The notes under the pieces: model-generated
Databases searched by the model: none
The model's input: only the letters and a program-made list of their open reading frames with translations
Told to the model about the DNA's origin: nothing
Assembly: GCA_963728965.1 (NCBI GenBank)
Contig: CAVSMH010000008.1
Span: 558,001-622,000 of the forward strand
DNA from: DASQZT01 sp963728965
GTDB taxonomy: Bacteria > Acidobacteriota > Terriglobia > Bryobacterales > Bryobacteraceae
Direction of reading: 5' to 3'
DNA: 64,000 nt
Position numbers and translations under genes: made by a program
Shown here: in pieces, positions 25,433-35,087 of the stretch
How positions within the stretch are numbered: position 1 is the first letter of the stretch
Layout: each line of letters begins with the position of its first letter

Positions 25433-25481
25433 CTAGCCTAACGCCGCCACTGCGTCCTGTCAACCGCCCGTCGCTCGCCCG

Positions 25482-28400
25482 TCACCGCGACAGTTCCGCC
25501 ATCGCTGCCCGCGCGCCGGCATGCGCCGGGTTGATGGCGAGGGCCTGTTGCAGTTCCTGTCGCGCCGCTTCCGCTTCGCCCAGACCGAGATGCCCCAATC
25601 CGGCCGCGTAGTGCGCTTGAAAGGCGCGCGGTCCTTCGGGCGCGGAACTCTTGGCCAGGCCCTCGAGAATGGTTTTCGCCTCCTCGGCCTGACCCAACTT
25701 GCGCAACGCAAGCGCCCGGTAAAAGGACGGCGCCGGATTGACGAACAAGCCCGCTCCGCCACGTCCGCCACGTCCGCCGCGGGCGCGGAAGCCGGCCTGG
25801 GGCGGCGCTGCCGCCCGCGTCCACGACTCGTTGGCCTGGGCGCCGTCGCCCAGCCCTTCGTATGCCACGCCGGTCCAATAGGCGGCCTCCACGGCGTGAT
25901 CCGCCCCGCCCCGTCCGGCCGAGGGCAGGTTGTCCGGTACGTGGGTGGCGGCTTGCAGGTCCGCCAGCGCCTCGCGATACCGTTTCGCTGCGATCTGCTG
26001 TTGGGCCCGCAGCAGGTGGGCATTGGCCCAGTCTTCGCCGACATTCAGGTTGACCCCTTCCCAGACCGCGAAGCGGCGGCCGGTCATGAGTTCGATGGCC
26101 TCGTCGTACTTGCCGAGCGAGACTTCGAGCGTGATCTCGCGCGCCAGCGAATCGTCGCGGCGCACCACCACCGCCTGATTCTGTTCGAGCAGCGCCAGGC
26201 GCTTCTCGGGTCGGGCGGCGGTGGTTTCGTAGAGCTCGTCGAGTTCCTTGAAGTGCAGCGGATATTTCTTTTCGAGCGACACGGCCTTTTCGAGGGCCGC
26301 TATCGCCTGCGGCGTCCCGCCCGGTTTGTGCAGGTAGGCGACCGCCAGGTTGCGGTGCACAATGGCGAACGACGGATCGAGCGCGGCCGACTTCTGCCAC
26401 AACTGGAAGGCCTCGTCGGGCTGCCAGTCGTAGAGCAGATTGCCCAGGTAGTACGGGGCGCGCGCGTCGCGTGGATTGGCCTCGATGGCCTGCTTCAGGA
26501 CGTCGATGGCCTCGTACTGGAACGGGAACACGTAATCCGGCGGCATGCGACGCGCCGAAGCGTAGAACTCGGTGGCCCTGGCGGGCTGCCCCAGTTTGCC
26601 GGCGAAAGAGGCGAGGTAGTAATTGACCATCGGCGACACGGCCGCCTGCGCCAGCACGTCGGTTCCGTCCTTCCAGAGCCCGGCATGCGCATATTCGGCG
26701 GCGGTCTCTTCGGCGGTGGCCGGAAAACGTTGGAAGGTCGCGACCATGGTTTGCGCGTCGGCGGCGCTCCGGGTATTGAGCCACTGCTCGGCCATCAGGC
26801 GGGCATCCAGCGGGTCGGTCAGCCGCCGCGCCGTGGCGAGCGTGGCGAGCGCTTCTTTGGAACGGCCCTCGTGGCGCTGCAGGGCGGCTTTGAGCGCCAG
26901 CGCGCGGAGGTTCAGCCCGTTGCCCTCGAGCGAACGGTCCACCAGGTCCGAAGCGATGGAAAGGTCGCCGCGCATGGCCGCGATTTCCGCCGCTTCGAAA
27001 TAGGCCGCCGCCCTCCAGGCCATGCTCCAGGTGGCTTTGTACAGAGCTTCGTAGGCCTCGTCGAAGCGGCCCTGCGCCTTCAGCGTAAGGCCTAAGTAGT
27101 AGGTAGCCTCGCCATCCTTCGGAGCGGTGTACTTGTCGGTGAGCCGGTCCAGGGCCTTGCGGAAGTAGCGCTCCGCGTCGGCAAAGCGGGCGCGGCGGAA
27201 ACTGTCGATGCCCATGGACGTGTTGACGCGGGTATCGCCCGGATCCCGCTTCAGGGCTTCCTGCCAGTAAACCTGCGGATCCTGGCTGGGGCTGTGGAAC
27301 TGCTCGATGCGCTGGCCGGTGAGGTACAGTTCCTCGACGGTCTTGATCTGATCGGGGGGCAGCGGATTGGTGACCGCCGCCGGCATCGGTTCCGGCTTGA
27401 GGCGGATGGGGCCGTAGGCCACCAGTTCCTTGCCGCCGTCGGACAAGGAAACCCGCACGTCGTGCTGGTCGGTTCCCGGTGGCAGCGGGAACGTCTTGGA
27501 ATACGGCTTTGCCGGGCCGATGGAGACCTTTTCCTCCAGCAGCACCTTGCCCGCGGCTTTCAACGTCACCGTCGCGGCGGGATGCACCGCGGTGGCGTAG
27601 AAGCCGAACTTGGCGGCGCCGCCCGCCACGTCGAGATTGACGGCGGCATCCAGGTTGGCCTGCTTGAGGCCGTCGATGTCGCGGAACGGATACCAGTACA
27701 TGTGGAATGACTTGGTTTCATACGGCTGGAGCCAGCTATAGTCGGGCTGGTTGTCGGAGTAGGCCCCCACCATCAGCTCGACGTACGGTCCGTCTTCGTC
27801 GGTGAGGATGTGATCCCACTGCCGGCCGGCGGGGCCGTTGCCCCACGTCCACATTTTCTTGCCCGGCACGATGTGGTGGTCGGCCACCGAGACGATGCCC
27901 GCCTTCTTGCCGTGGTCGTAGCCCCCGAAGAAATCGTCTTCGTAGTTCCACGCAAAAATCGAATTCGATGAAATATGGTTTTTGTACCAACTGACGTCGA
28001 CACCCTTGCTGAAATCGGCGCCCGCGTACCGGCCGTCGGCGAGCGGCCATTTGGTGAACTCGCGCTTGCTGTGATAGGTGCCGTACTGAGTGCTGGGCGG
28101 ATAGAGGACCTGGTAGTTTTCGTTGACGTGGACCGCCACGTTGGCGAAGCACAGCATGGTATTGACGACCGGCGTGCGGTTCAGGATGCGGATCGACGCA
28201 TCGAGGTATGCCTTGCCGGGACGCAGCGTGTAGCCCACCGCCCACCGCATGCGCTGCCGCACTTCCAGCTCACCCACCCAGATGGTCTTGCTGCCGTCGG
28301 CGTTTTCTTCGAGCTTGTACTGGACCGGCAGCGCCGATGTGGCGCGGTGGTGATGCGGGATGTTCCACTCGATGCCCCCCGAGATCCACGCGCCGATGAG

Positions 28401-28805
28401 GCCGATGAGCGCCGGTTTGATGACGTGCTGCCGGTAAATGAAATTGTAGTTGTTGGTCTTGTCGATCCCTTCGAACAGCCGCCCGCCGACTTCCGGTAGA
28501 ACGCCGATGCGGACGAATTCGTTCTCCAGGTAGACCATGCGGTACTTCTTGTTTTCTTTCCGGAAGGTGAGGTTGTCGTAGAGCGCGTAGGGGTACACGC
28601 GCCCTTGTGCGCCCTGCGACTGCTTCCCGAAATAGAAGATGGGGTTCGGCTCGGGGTCGCCGATGAGGTAAGTGGGAATGGTGGTTTCCTCTTCCCAGAT
28701 CCGGACTCCTGTGGCAACGGGCCTGGTCTGTGCGGGCAGCAGCCACAGCACGGGCAGGGACGCGAGGAGGATGGCGAAAAGTAGTGCGGCCTTCCAGCGT
28801 TTCAT
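25482..28805 (-). CDS. secreted DUF5107 and TPR-repeat protein
   Basis: 1107 residues from ATG 28805 (MKRWKAALLFAILLASLPVL, a signal peptide or anchor; GGGAG precedes). Residues about 35-420 form a DUF5107 domain, a galactose-mutarotase-like sandwich (RIGVLPEVGGRLFEGIDKTN, EWNIPHHHR, MWTWGNGPAGRQWDHILTD). Residues about 540-1100 are many TPR-like helical pairs (YYLGNLLYDW, AYLHKPGGTPQAIAALEKAV), and a Gly/Arg-rich stretch (RARGGRGGRGG) interrupts them near 1010. Such proteins are common in Acidobacteriota and Bacteroidota next to carbohydrate loci and are thought to handle or sense sugars outside the cytoplasm. The function is not proven for the family. Confidence 0.85.
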   Translation of the reverse strand: MKRWKAALLFAILLASLPVLWLLPAQTRPVATGVRIWEEETTIPTYLIGDPEPNPIFYFGKQSQGAQGRVYPYALYDNLTFRKENKKYRMVYLENEFVRIGVLPEVGGRLFEGIDKTNNYNFIYRQHVIKPALIGLIGAWISGGIEWNIPHHHRATSALPVQYKLEENADGSKTIWVGELEVRQRMRWAVGYTLRPGKAYLDASIRILNRTPVVNTMLCFANVAVHVNENYQVLYPPSTQYGTYHSKREFTKWPLADGRYAGADFSKGVDVSWYKNHISSNSIFAWNYEDDFFGGYDHGKKAGIVSVADHHIVPGKKMWTWGNGPAGRQWDHILTDEDGPYVELMVGAYSDNQPDYSWLQPYETKSFHMYWYPFRDIDGLKQANLDAAVNLDVAGGAAKFGFYATAVHPAATVTLKAAGKVLLEEKVSIGPAKPYSKTFPLPPGTDQHDVRVSLSDGGKELVAYGPIRLKPEPMPAAVTNPLPPDQIKTVEELYLTGQRIEQFHSPSQDPQVYWQEALKRDPGDTRVNTSMGIDSFRRARFADAERYFRKALDRLTDKYTAPKDGEATYYLGLTLKAQGRFDEAYEALYKATWSMAWRAAAYFEAAEIAAMRGDLSIASDLVDRSLEGNGLNLRALALKAALQRHEGRSKEALATLATARRLTDPLDARLMAEQWLNTRSAADAQTMVATFQRFPATAEETAAEYAHAGLWKDGTDVLAQAAVSPMVNYYLASFAGKLGQPARATEFYASARRMPPDYVFPFQYEAIDVLKQAIEANPRDARAPYYLGNLLYDWQPDEAFQLWQKSAALDPSFAIVHRNLAVAYLHKPGGTPQAIAALEKAVSLEKKYPLHFKELDELYETTAARPEKRLALLEQNQAVVVRRDDSLAREITLEVSLGKYDEAIELMTGRRFAVWEGVNLNVGEDWANAHLLRAQQQIAAKRYREALADLQAATHVPDNLPSAGRGGADHAVEAAYWTGVAYEGLGDGAQANESWTRAAAPPQAGFRARGGRGGRGGAGLFVNPAPSFYRALALRKLGQAEEAKTILEGLAKSSAPEGPRAFQAHYAAGLGHLGLGEAEAARQELQQALAINPAHAGARAAMAELSR

Positions 28806-29071
28806 ACTTGAATCTCCCGAAGGCGCAATGGTAGCAAGTGGTGCGAAGGTGTGCGTGGCCGCCGTACGGCCGCCGCGGCGGGCGCACTGTGCCCGCCCCC
28901 CTTCGAGCAAGTGCCTCCGTTTCAATCATTTCCGTTTTTGGAATGGGCACAGTGTGTCCGTTTCGGTTGTTCCTCGGGCGAGGAGCACGCGCCGGCGCCG
29001 CGCCGTCGCAGGGCTGCCAATCGGGCAATCAGGCCGCGTTATGCCGTATGCTACGCTCACGGTTTCGAACC

Positions 29072-30400
29072 ATGATGAAGTCCGACGGTGGCCCGTTCTT
29101 CCAACCGGCGAGCGCCTCCGACTACCTGCCGCCCGCCGTGCTGCGGGAACTCCAGCTCCGCAGGTTGCGGAGCATCGTGGCGCGGGCCTGGGACCGGGTC
29201 GCGCTGATCCGCGACCGTATGCGGGAACGCGGCGTCACGCCCGACGCGCTGGCCACTCTCCAGGACATCTCCCGGCTCCCGTTTACCACCAAGAGCGACC
29301 TGCGCGACACCTATCCGTTCGGGCTTTTCGCCAGCCCCATGCAGGAGGTGGTGCGCCTGCACGCTTCGAGCGGCACCACCGGGAAGCCGATCGTGGTGGC
29401 CTATACCCAGGACGATCTGGACCTCTGGACCAACGTCATGATGCGCAGCTTCGCGATGTGCGGCGTGCACCAGGGCGACATCGTGCAGAATGCGTATGGG
29501 TACGGGTTGTTTACCGGCGGCCTGGGGGCCCACTACGGCGCGGAGGGCCTGGGGGCCGCGGTGATTCCGATCTCGGGAGGCAACACCGACCGGCAGATCA
29601 TGGTGATGCGCGATTTCGAGGTGACGGTGATCTGTTGCACGCCGAGCTATTTCCTGCACCTCATCGAACGCGCCGCGGAGCTGGGTGTCGATCTCCGCGA
29701 GTTGCCTCTTCGGATCGGCGTGTTCGGCGCCGAGCCGTGGACGGCATCGATGCGCAAACGCATCGAAAACCTTACCGGCATCCGCGCTTTCGATATCTAC
29801 GGGCTTTCCGAAGTGATCGGGCCGGGGGTGGGAATCGAGTGCCCGGAGCAGAATGGGCTGCACCTGTTCGAGGACCATTTCTACCCCGAAATCGTCAACC
29901 CGGAAACCGGCGACGCGCTGCCGGACGGCGAGGAGGGCGAACTGGTGCTCACCACGCTCACCAAGCAGGCCATGCCGATGATCCGCTATCGCACGCGCGA
30001 TCTGACGGCGCTGGTGCCGGGCACCTGCCCGTGCGGACGGTCGCTGCGCCGCATGCGCCGCATCGGCCGCCGCACCGACGATATGCTGATCATCCGCGGC
30101 GTCAACGTGTTTCCGTCGCAGGTGGAGACCGCGCTGCTCGAAGTGGAGGGCACCCTGCCCCACTACCAGATCGTGGTTTCGCGCGCGCACGGCCTGGACC
30201 AGTTGGAAGTCGAGGTCGAAGTAACGCCGCTGACGTTCAGCGACAAAATCGGCGCGCTCGAAGAACTTCACCGCAAGATCGCCACGGCGGTGGAACACGT
30301 GCTCGGCATCCGCGCCGAAGTGAGGCTCGTGGAACCGAACACCATCCAGCGTAGTGAAGGAAAAGCAAAGCGGGTGATCGACCGCCGGGTGCAATCATGA
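29072..30400 (+). CDS. paaK: phenylacetate-CoA ligase
   Basis: 442 residues from ATG 29072 (an adjacent ATG at 29075 is equally possible). The frame is open upstream, but family similarity starts here and the length fits the usual 430-440. AMP-binding signatures are clear: LHASSGTTGKPIVVAYT, GYGLFTGGLGAHYG, DIYGLSEVIGPGV, MIRYRTRDLT, GRRTDDMLIIRGVNVFPSQ, and the terminal GKAKRVIDRR carrying the conserved lysine. It activates phenylacetate (or a related aryl acid) to the CoA thioester using ATP. No other paa genes lie in the window, so it may serve amino-acid or aromatic-acid degradation in another context. The ACT-domain gene overlaps its stop. Confidence 0.93.
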   Translation: MMKSDGGPFFQPASASDYLPPAVLRELQLRRLRSIVARAWDRVALIRDRMRERGVTPDALATLQDISRLPFTTKSDLRDTYPFGLFASPMQEVVRLHASSGTTGKPIVVAYTQDDLDLWTNVMMRSFAMCGVHQGDIVQNAYGYGLFTGGLGAHYGAEGLGAAVIPISGGNTDRQIMVMRDFEVTVICCTPSYFLHLIERAAELGVDLRELPLRIGVFGAEPWTASMRKRIENLTGIRAFDIYGLSEVIGPGVGIECPEQNGLHLFEDHFYPEIVNPETGDALPDGEEGELVLTTLTKQAMPMIRYRTRDLTALVPGTCPCGRSLRRMRRIGRRTDDMLIIRGVNVFPSQVETALLEVEGTLPHYQIVVSRAHGLDQLEVEVEVTPLTFSDKIGALEELHRKIATAVEHVLGIRAEVRLVEPNTIQRSEGKAKRVIDRRVQS

Positions 30401-30837
30401 AACTGCATCAACTGTCCATTTTTTCGGAAAACCGGCCGGGACACATGATCGGTCCGTGCCGTCTGCTGGCCGGCGAGGGCATCGATATTCGCGCCCTCTC
30501 GCTGGCCGACACGCAGCGGTACGGAATTCTGCGGATGATCGTGTCGGACTGGGAACGCGCGCGAGCCATTCTCCAACGGGCGGGCGCGGTGGTGAACGTG
30601 GCGGAAGTGGTCGCCGTGGAAGTCCCCGACCGGCCGGGCGGCCTGACCGGAGTGCTGGAACTGTTCGAGGGAACGGAAATCAATATCGAGTACATGTACG
30701 CGTTTCCGTTCGTGCGCGGGGAAAAGGCCGTGCTGATCTTCCGTTTCGACCAGCCGGATGCCGCGATTGCGCGGCTGCGGGAAAACGGCGTGGCCGTGCT
30801 CGATAGCGGCACGCTGGATTTCGAGCAGGGCGGCTGA
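30397..30837 (+). CDS. tandem ACT-domain amino-acid-binding protein
   Basis: 146 residues, overlapping paaK by 4 nt (ATGA). Two ACT modules are visible: LHQLSIFSENRPGHMIGPCR (from residue 3) and VAVEVPDRPGGLTGVLELFE (from about 72). This small protein very often follows phenylacetate-CoA ligase genes in anaerobic and soil bacteria. It probably binds an aromatic amino acid and modulates the ligase or pathway. It has no enzyme domain. Confidence 0.88.
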   Translation: MKLHQLSIFSENRPGHMIGPCRLLAGEGIDIRALSLADTQRYGILRMIVSDWERARAILQRAGAVVNVAEVVAVEVPDRPGGLTGVLELFEGTEINIEYMYAFPFVRGEKAVLIFRFDQPDAAIARLRENGVAVLDSGTLDFEQGG

Positions 30838-30929
30838 TCTCGCCCGGCGCGAAATGGCGCCCCGCGCGTGCCGTGCTGAATCGCACGGCAGCAACGTGAT
30901 TTTTCACGCTGTCAAACCGGACCCCCATG

Positions 30930-30935
30930 TATAAT
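30930..30935 (+). promoter_or_regulatory. possible -10 box
   Basis: A perfect TATAAT at 30930-30935 in GC-rich surroundings, with CTGTCA 15 bp upstream as a weak -35. It points to the broken activator gene that follows. Confidence 0.35.
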
Positions 30936-31109
30936 TAGCCAGTTTGTCGCGAAGCGCCTATGTGTTGATCTTCGACCCCGGAGGCGGATCGTGTTTGCTC
31001 CGGCAACTGCCGCCGGATCGAGGGGCTGGTCCGGGTTGCTCCGGCCGGAGCCCGCGTTCGAACCGTATCGCGGCTCGAAGACGGCCGCAAAGAAGGTGAC
31101 CCGGATGCG

Positions 31110-32096
31110 GTGGTCATGCGCGTCCCGGCGCGGCAGCCATTACGCGAAGTCGTCCGCGCGGTGCGCGCGCTCTGGAAATCGACCGCGGCCCTGGCAGCGG
31201 TATGCAACGTGCCGCACACCGCCGCTGAGCTGTTCGATTCCCTCCAACATGGACTGGACGATTTTTTCTGTTGCCCGTTTCCGGAAATCGACTTTGTGAC
31301 ACGGCTGCGCCGGGCGCTTTCGGATCACGGCGCCAGCGCTGCGGAATTCAGCCATTGCCGGCGCGACCTGCGCCTGGACCTCCTGGTAGGGGAAAGTCCC
31401 GCGTTCCTCGACGCCATCAGCCGCATTCCGCGCATCTCCGGCTCCGCCGCCACAGTCCTCATCGGCGGCGAAACCGGTGTGGGCAAGGAACTGTTCGCCC
31501 GCGCCATTCACTACAATGGCGAGCGCGAATGCCGCCCCTTCGTCCCCGTCAATTGCAGCGCGCTGCCCGACCACCTGTTCGAGAACGAGCTGTTCGGACA
31601 CGCCAAGGGCGCGTACACGGATGCTTCTAGTTCCGAATGCGGCTTGCTGCACGAAGCCGATGGCGGCACCCTGTTCCTCGACGAAGTGGACATGCTGTCA
31701 CCTCCGGCACAAGCCAAATTGCTGCGCTTCTTGCAGGACCGCGAATACCGGCCGCTGGGCTCGAGCAAGTCGCTCACCGCCGATGCCCGGGTGATTGCTG
31801 CCAGCAACGCCAACTTGCGCGAGCTCGTGGCGCATCGCCGGTTCCGCGCAGACCTGTTTCACCGGCTCAACGTGTTGTCTCTGGAAGTGCCGGCGCTGCG
31901 CAACCGGCCGAGCGACATCCCTCTGCTGGCGAACCACTTTCTCGGGTCGATGGCGATCTCGCGGTCTTTCAGCGGCGGGCGCAGCGGCGTTTCCCAGGCG
32001 CACTGCCGACAAAAGGAACGATGCGACGCCGGCGCCGCAGCCGCACGCGGCGGCCTCGCCGCAGTGGGCCGCGCGAACCGGCTCCCGTGTTCGTGA
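31110..32096 (+). pseudogene. truncated sigma54-type AAA+ activator
   Basis: The AAA+ core is well preserved: GETGVGKELFARAIHYNGER (Walker A), GAYTDA in place of GAFTGA, GGTLFLDEVDML (Walker B), ADARVIAASNANL and FRADLFHRLNVL. After IPLLANHFLGSMAI the frame turns into unrelated Arg/Ala-rich sequence and stops. The usual WPGNVREL segment and C-terminal Fis-type HTH are therefore missing. At the 5' end, a receiver-like beginning (VLIFDPGGGSCLLRQL, near 30962) lies in a different frame from the AAA+ core, which suggests an upstream frameshift as well. GTG 31110 is only a nominal start. It is probably inactive as a sigma54 activator. Confidence 0.65.
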
Positions 32097-32166
32097 GGGA
32101 CTCCGGAGGAGTCGAGCGGCTGGCGCCGCCGACTTCGGTCACCCCCGGAAGAAACGCGCACCGTTC

Positions 32167-32619
32167 CTACGATGCCGCGCGGCGATCCAGCCGTGCCGCT
32201 TCCTGGTAGCCGCGCACCAGGTGATACACCGATCCATCGAAAAACCGGCTCATCCGCTGCGCCAGTTCTTCCTCCGCATACAGTTGCACAGCGGTCATCG
32301 CGAAGCCTTGTTCGTGGATAAAACCGACCATTTTTTCCTTCAGCAGATGCAGCCTCAGTACCGCCTCGTCCAGCGGAATGTTCTCTTCGAACCGCATCCG
32401 GCCAAGCAATTGAAATCGCCGCTTGACTTCCGACTCTTTGGTGGCGGTCAGCAGTTGCCCCAGATTCTTCAGGATCTCGCGGCACCACTCGCGGATCTCC
32501 GACTCCGGCCGTGCCGCAAAGGTCGGCATCCCCGGATTGGTCTTAACCGCTCGGATTACACGTTTAGTAATTTCCTCCCAATTTCCCTCGATCAGATTTA
32601 CCAGCCTGCTCGATAACAT
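32167..32619 (-). CDS. RsbRD N-terminal domain-like protein
   Basis: 150 residues from ATG 32619; GAGGAGAGAGG directly upstream decides this start over the longer frame. It is all helical: LSSRLVNLIEGNWEEITKRV at the start, then ILKNLGQLL and LGRMRFEENIPLDEAVLRLH. This resembles the globin-like RsbRD N-terminal domain, which elsewhere senses signals for partner-switching or kinase regulation. Here it stands alone without an STAS or kinase domain. It is transcribed divergently from citrate synthase with a dyad between them. Confidence 0.65.
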   Translation of the reverse strand: MLSSRLVNLIEGNWEEITKRVIRAVKTNPGMPTFAARPESEIREWCREILKNLGQLLTATKESEVKRRFQLLGRMRFEENIPLDEAVLRLHLLKEKMVGFIHEQGFAMTAVQLYAEEELAQRMSRFFDGSVYHLVRGYQEAARLDRRAAS

Positions 32620-32717
32620 CCTCTCTCCTCGATTGGAGCGCCGGTGGGTTTCCGCACCCAACGGCTTGCGCGAAAAGCCCCGGTGCCTCTGCTTCTATTA
32701 TCTCAAACCCTACGGAT

Positions 32718-32742
32718 TTATTCACAACCTGTTGTAAAATAA
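32718..32742. promoter_or_regulatory. imperfect dyad between divergent genes
   Basis: TTATTCACAA (32718-32727) and TTGTAAAATAA (32732-32742) form an imperfect inverted repeat in an AT-rich patch between the RsbRD-like gene and citrate synthase. It is a candidate operator or promoter region for one or both. Confidence 0.35.
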
Positions 32743-32815
32743 GACATTCGGGTGTGGAAATCATCGTGCAACAACAGCGCCGAGTCAATCTGTGCAAATC
32801 CGGGAGGACGCACGC

Positions 32816-34126
32816 ATGGACAACCAGACACTGACAATCATCGACAATCGGACCAACTCGACCTACACCGTTCCGATCTCCCATGGCACCATCCGCGCCA
32901 TGGACCTCCGCCAAATCAAGACCGGGCCCGAAGATTTCGGGCTGATGACCTACGATCCGGCATTCATGAATACGGCCTCCTGCGAGAGTGCCATTACTTA
33001 TCTGGACGGCGATCGTGGAATTCTCCGCTATCGCGGCTACCCCATTGAGCAGCTCGCCGAGAACTGCAGCTTCCTCGAAGTCGCCTACCTGCTGCTGAAC
33101 GGCGAGTTGCCGACCGCGGAAGAACTGGAACAGTGGAATTGCGAAATCCTGCGGCACACCATGATCCATGAAAACCTCAAGAAGTTCATGGACGGGTTCC
33201 ACCACGATGCTCATCCCATGGGCATGCTGATCAGCACCGTGGCCGCGCTTTCCACCTTCTATCCGGACTCCCGCAATATCGGCGATGCACGGAACCGCCA
33301 CAAACAGATCGTGCGCCTCATCGGCAAGATGCCCACCCTCGCGGCGTACGCCTATCGCCATCGCCTCGGCCTGCCCTACATCTATCCCGATCCCGAGTTG
33401 GGCTACACCAAAAACTACATGAACATGCTGTGGAGACGGACTGAGCCCAAGTATGTCGCCAACCCGGTATTGTCGCGCGCGCTCGACATACTCTTCATTC
33501 TCCACGCCGACCACGAACAGAATTGCAGCACCAGCACCATGCGGGCGGTGGGCAGTTCCCATGCCGACCCGTACTCCACCGCCGCGGCGGCCATGGCAGC
33601 CCTGTCCGGCCCCCTCCACGGCGGCGCCAACGAAGCAGTGCTGCGTATGCTCGACGAGATCGGTTCGAACGACAACATCCCCGGCTTCATCGCCCAGGTC
33701 AAGGAAGGCAAGCGGAAGCTCATGGGCTTCGGCCACCGGGTTTACAAGAACTACGATCCGCGCGCCCGCATCATCAAGCAGGTGGCGGACGAGGTGTTCC
33801 GCGTGACGGGGCGCAATCCGAAGATCGACATTGCTCTCGAGCTGGAGCGCATCGCGTTGTCCGACGAGTACTTCATCAAGCGCAAGCTCTATCCCAACGT
33901 GGACTTCTACTCCGGCATCATCTATCAGGCGATGGGGTTCACTCCGGATCAGTTCACCGTCCTGTTCGGCATCCCCCGCACCGTCGGCTGGCTGGCCCAA
34001 TGGCAGGAGATGTTGCAGGATTCCGAGCAGAAGATTGCCCGTCCCCGCCAGGTGTACGTGGGCGAAGAGTGCCGCGAGTTCGCGCCCATCGCGCTGCGCG
34101 GCCAACACGAATTGGCCATGGCCTGA
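32816..34126 (+). CDS. gltA: citrate synthase
   Basis: 436 residues from ATG 32816, with GGGAGGA at 32802-32808. It condenses oxaloacetate and acetyl-CoA to citrate at the TCA cycle entry. The three catalytic residues are visible: His 268 (SGPLHGGANEAV), His 307 (GFGHRVYKNYDPRA) and Asp 363 (VDFYSG). The N-terminal beta domain (LMTYDPAFMNTASCESAITY) places it with the type II hexameric-like bacterial enzymes. The length is typical. It is a single-gene transcription unit by spacing; a perfect inverted repeat lies just downstream. Confidence 0.96.
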   Translation: MDNQTLTIIDNRTNSTYTVPISHGTIRAMDLRQIKTGPEDFGLMTYDPAFMNTASCESAITYLDGDRGILRYRGYPIEQLAENCSFLEVAYLLLNGELPTAEELEQWNCEILRHTMIHENLKKFMDGFHHDAHPMGMLISTVAALSTFYPDSRNIGDARNRHKQIVRLIGKMPTLAAYAYRHRLGLPYIYPDPELGYTKNYMNMLWRRTEPKYVANPVLSRALDILFILHADHEQNCSTSTMRAVGSSHADPYSTAAAAMAALSGPLHGGANEAVLRMLDEIGSNDNIPGFIAQVKEGKRKLMGFGHRVYKNYDPRARIIKQVADEVFRVTGRNPKIDIALELERIALSDEYFIKRKLYPNVDFYSGIIYQAMGFTPDQFTVLFGIPRTVGWLAQWQEMLQDSEQKIARPRQVYVGEECREFAPIALRGQHELAMA

Positions 34127-34165
34127 GAGCGGTCGCAGAACGCGCCGAAGCGTTGGAGTCGCGGT

Positions 34166-34205
34166 CGGGGTCCTCGAGATGGTGGGTTGCTCGCGGAGGA
34201 CCCCG
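34166..34205. other. perfect 10-bp inverted repeat after citrate synthase
   Basis: CGGGGTCCTC (34166-34175) and GAGGACCCCG (34196-34205) are exact complements across a 20-nt loop, 40 bases after the gltA stop. No T tract follows, so it would act as an RNA 3' structure or a Rho-dependent end rather than a classical terminator. Confidence 0.5.
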
Positions 34206-34318
34206 CCGCCCTCTAACTGGAGCCGCCCGGGGCCGCCGGCCACCCCAGGTCCGGATGGCCGCACGCCGGCCACGGTTTCTGCGCGTGCCGGCCGATTCCG
34301 CCGTGTACAATCAGGTCT

Positions 34319-35026
34319 ATGCGACGATTGGCCATCGCCCTGATTTGTGCGGGTGCCGCTTTGGCGGCTGGACCCGAGGAATTCTCCACCTCCGCCGGAA
34401 CTCTTCGGCTCACCCCCATTCAGCACGCCAGCCTGGTGATCGAAGCCGGCGGGAAAGTGCTCTACCTGGATCCCGCGCAGGGGAGTTACGACGGCCGGCC
34501 GCAGGCCGACTTCATCCTGATTACCGACATCCACTCCGACCACATGGTGCCCGCCCTGGTCGCTAAACTGAAGAAGCCCGATACCGTGATCATGGGCCCC
34601 AAAGCCGTTGCGGCGCAGGTCCCCGGCACCTCCGTGATCTCCAACGGCGAAAGCAAGACCATCGGCGCTTTTCAGGTGGAAGCCGTGCCCATGTACAATC
34701 TCAAGCCCGCCGCCAATGGCCAGATCTACCACGAGAAGGGCCGCGGCAACGGGTACATTCTCACCTACGGCGGAAAACGCTTCTATTTCTCGGGCGACAC
34801 CGAAGGAACGCCAGAAATGAAAGCGCTGCGCCATATCGATGTGGCGTTTGTATGCATGAACCTGCCCTACACGATGAGTGCCCAGGACGCGGCCGAAGCG
34901 GTTCGTGCCTTTCACCCCGCCATCGTGTACCCCTACCATTACCGCGGCCAGGACACTAGCTTGTTCGCCAAAGCCCTGGCCGGCACCGGCATCGAAGTCC
35001 GCTTGCGCGACTGGTACGCCAAATAG
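34319..35026 (+). CDS. secreted metallo-beta-lactamase-fold hydrolase
   Basis: 235 residues with a signal peptide (1-17). The MBL fold is recognisable from LTPIQHASLVIEAGGKVLYL, ITDIHSDHM, YILTYGGKRFYFSGDTEG and YPYHYRGQD. The metal motif is DxHxDH rather than HxHxDH, so the first His ligand is replaced by Asp; the later His and Asp positions (SGDTE, YPYHY) are kept. It is close to the UlaG/UPF0173 group. The substrate is unknown. The start codon immediately follows GTCT with little Shine-Dalgarno sequence. Confidence 0.82.
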   Translation: MRRLAIALICAGAALAAGPEEFSTSAGTLRLTPIQHASLVIEAGGKVLYLDPAQGSYDGRPQADFILITDIHSDHMVPALVAKLKKPDTVIMGPKAVAAQVPGTSVISNGESKTIGAFQVEAVPMYNLKPAANGQIYHEKGRGNGYILTYGGKRFYFSGDTEGTPEMKALRHIDVAFVCMNLPYTMSAQDAAEAVRAFHPAIVYPYHYRGQDTSLFAKALAGTGIEVRLRDWYAK

Positions 35027-35087
35027 CGTCCCCGTCCGTTCGGACACATGGGCATCCCGTGTGCTCCCTCTCTGCGGGAGGTTGGAT

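Noticed and set aside
25521..27095. A 524-codon plus-strand frame
   Set aside because: It is antisense to the TPR part of the DUF5107 protein, with low-complexity Arg/Gly/Val content and no ribosome binding site.
34166..34205. Calling the inverted repeat after gltA a Rho-independent terminator
   Set aside because: The loop is 20 nt and there is no T tract after the stem on either strand, so it is listed only as a structure.
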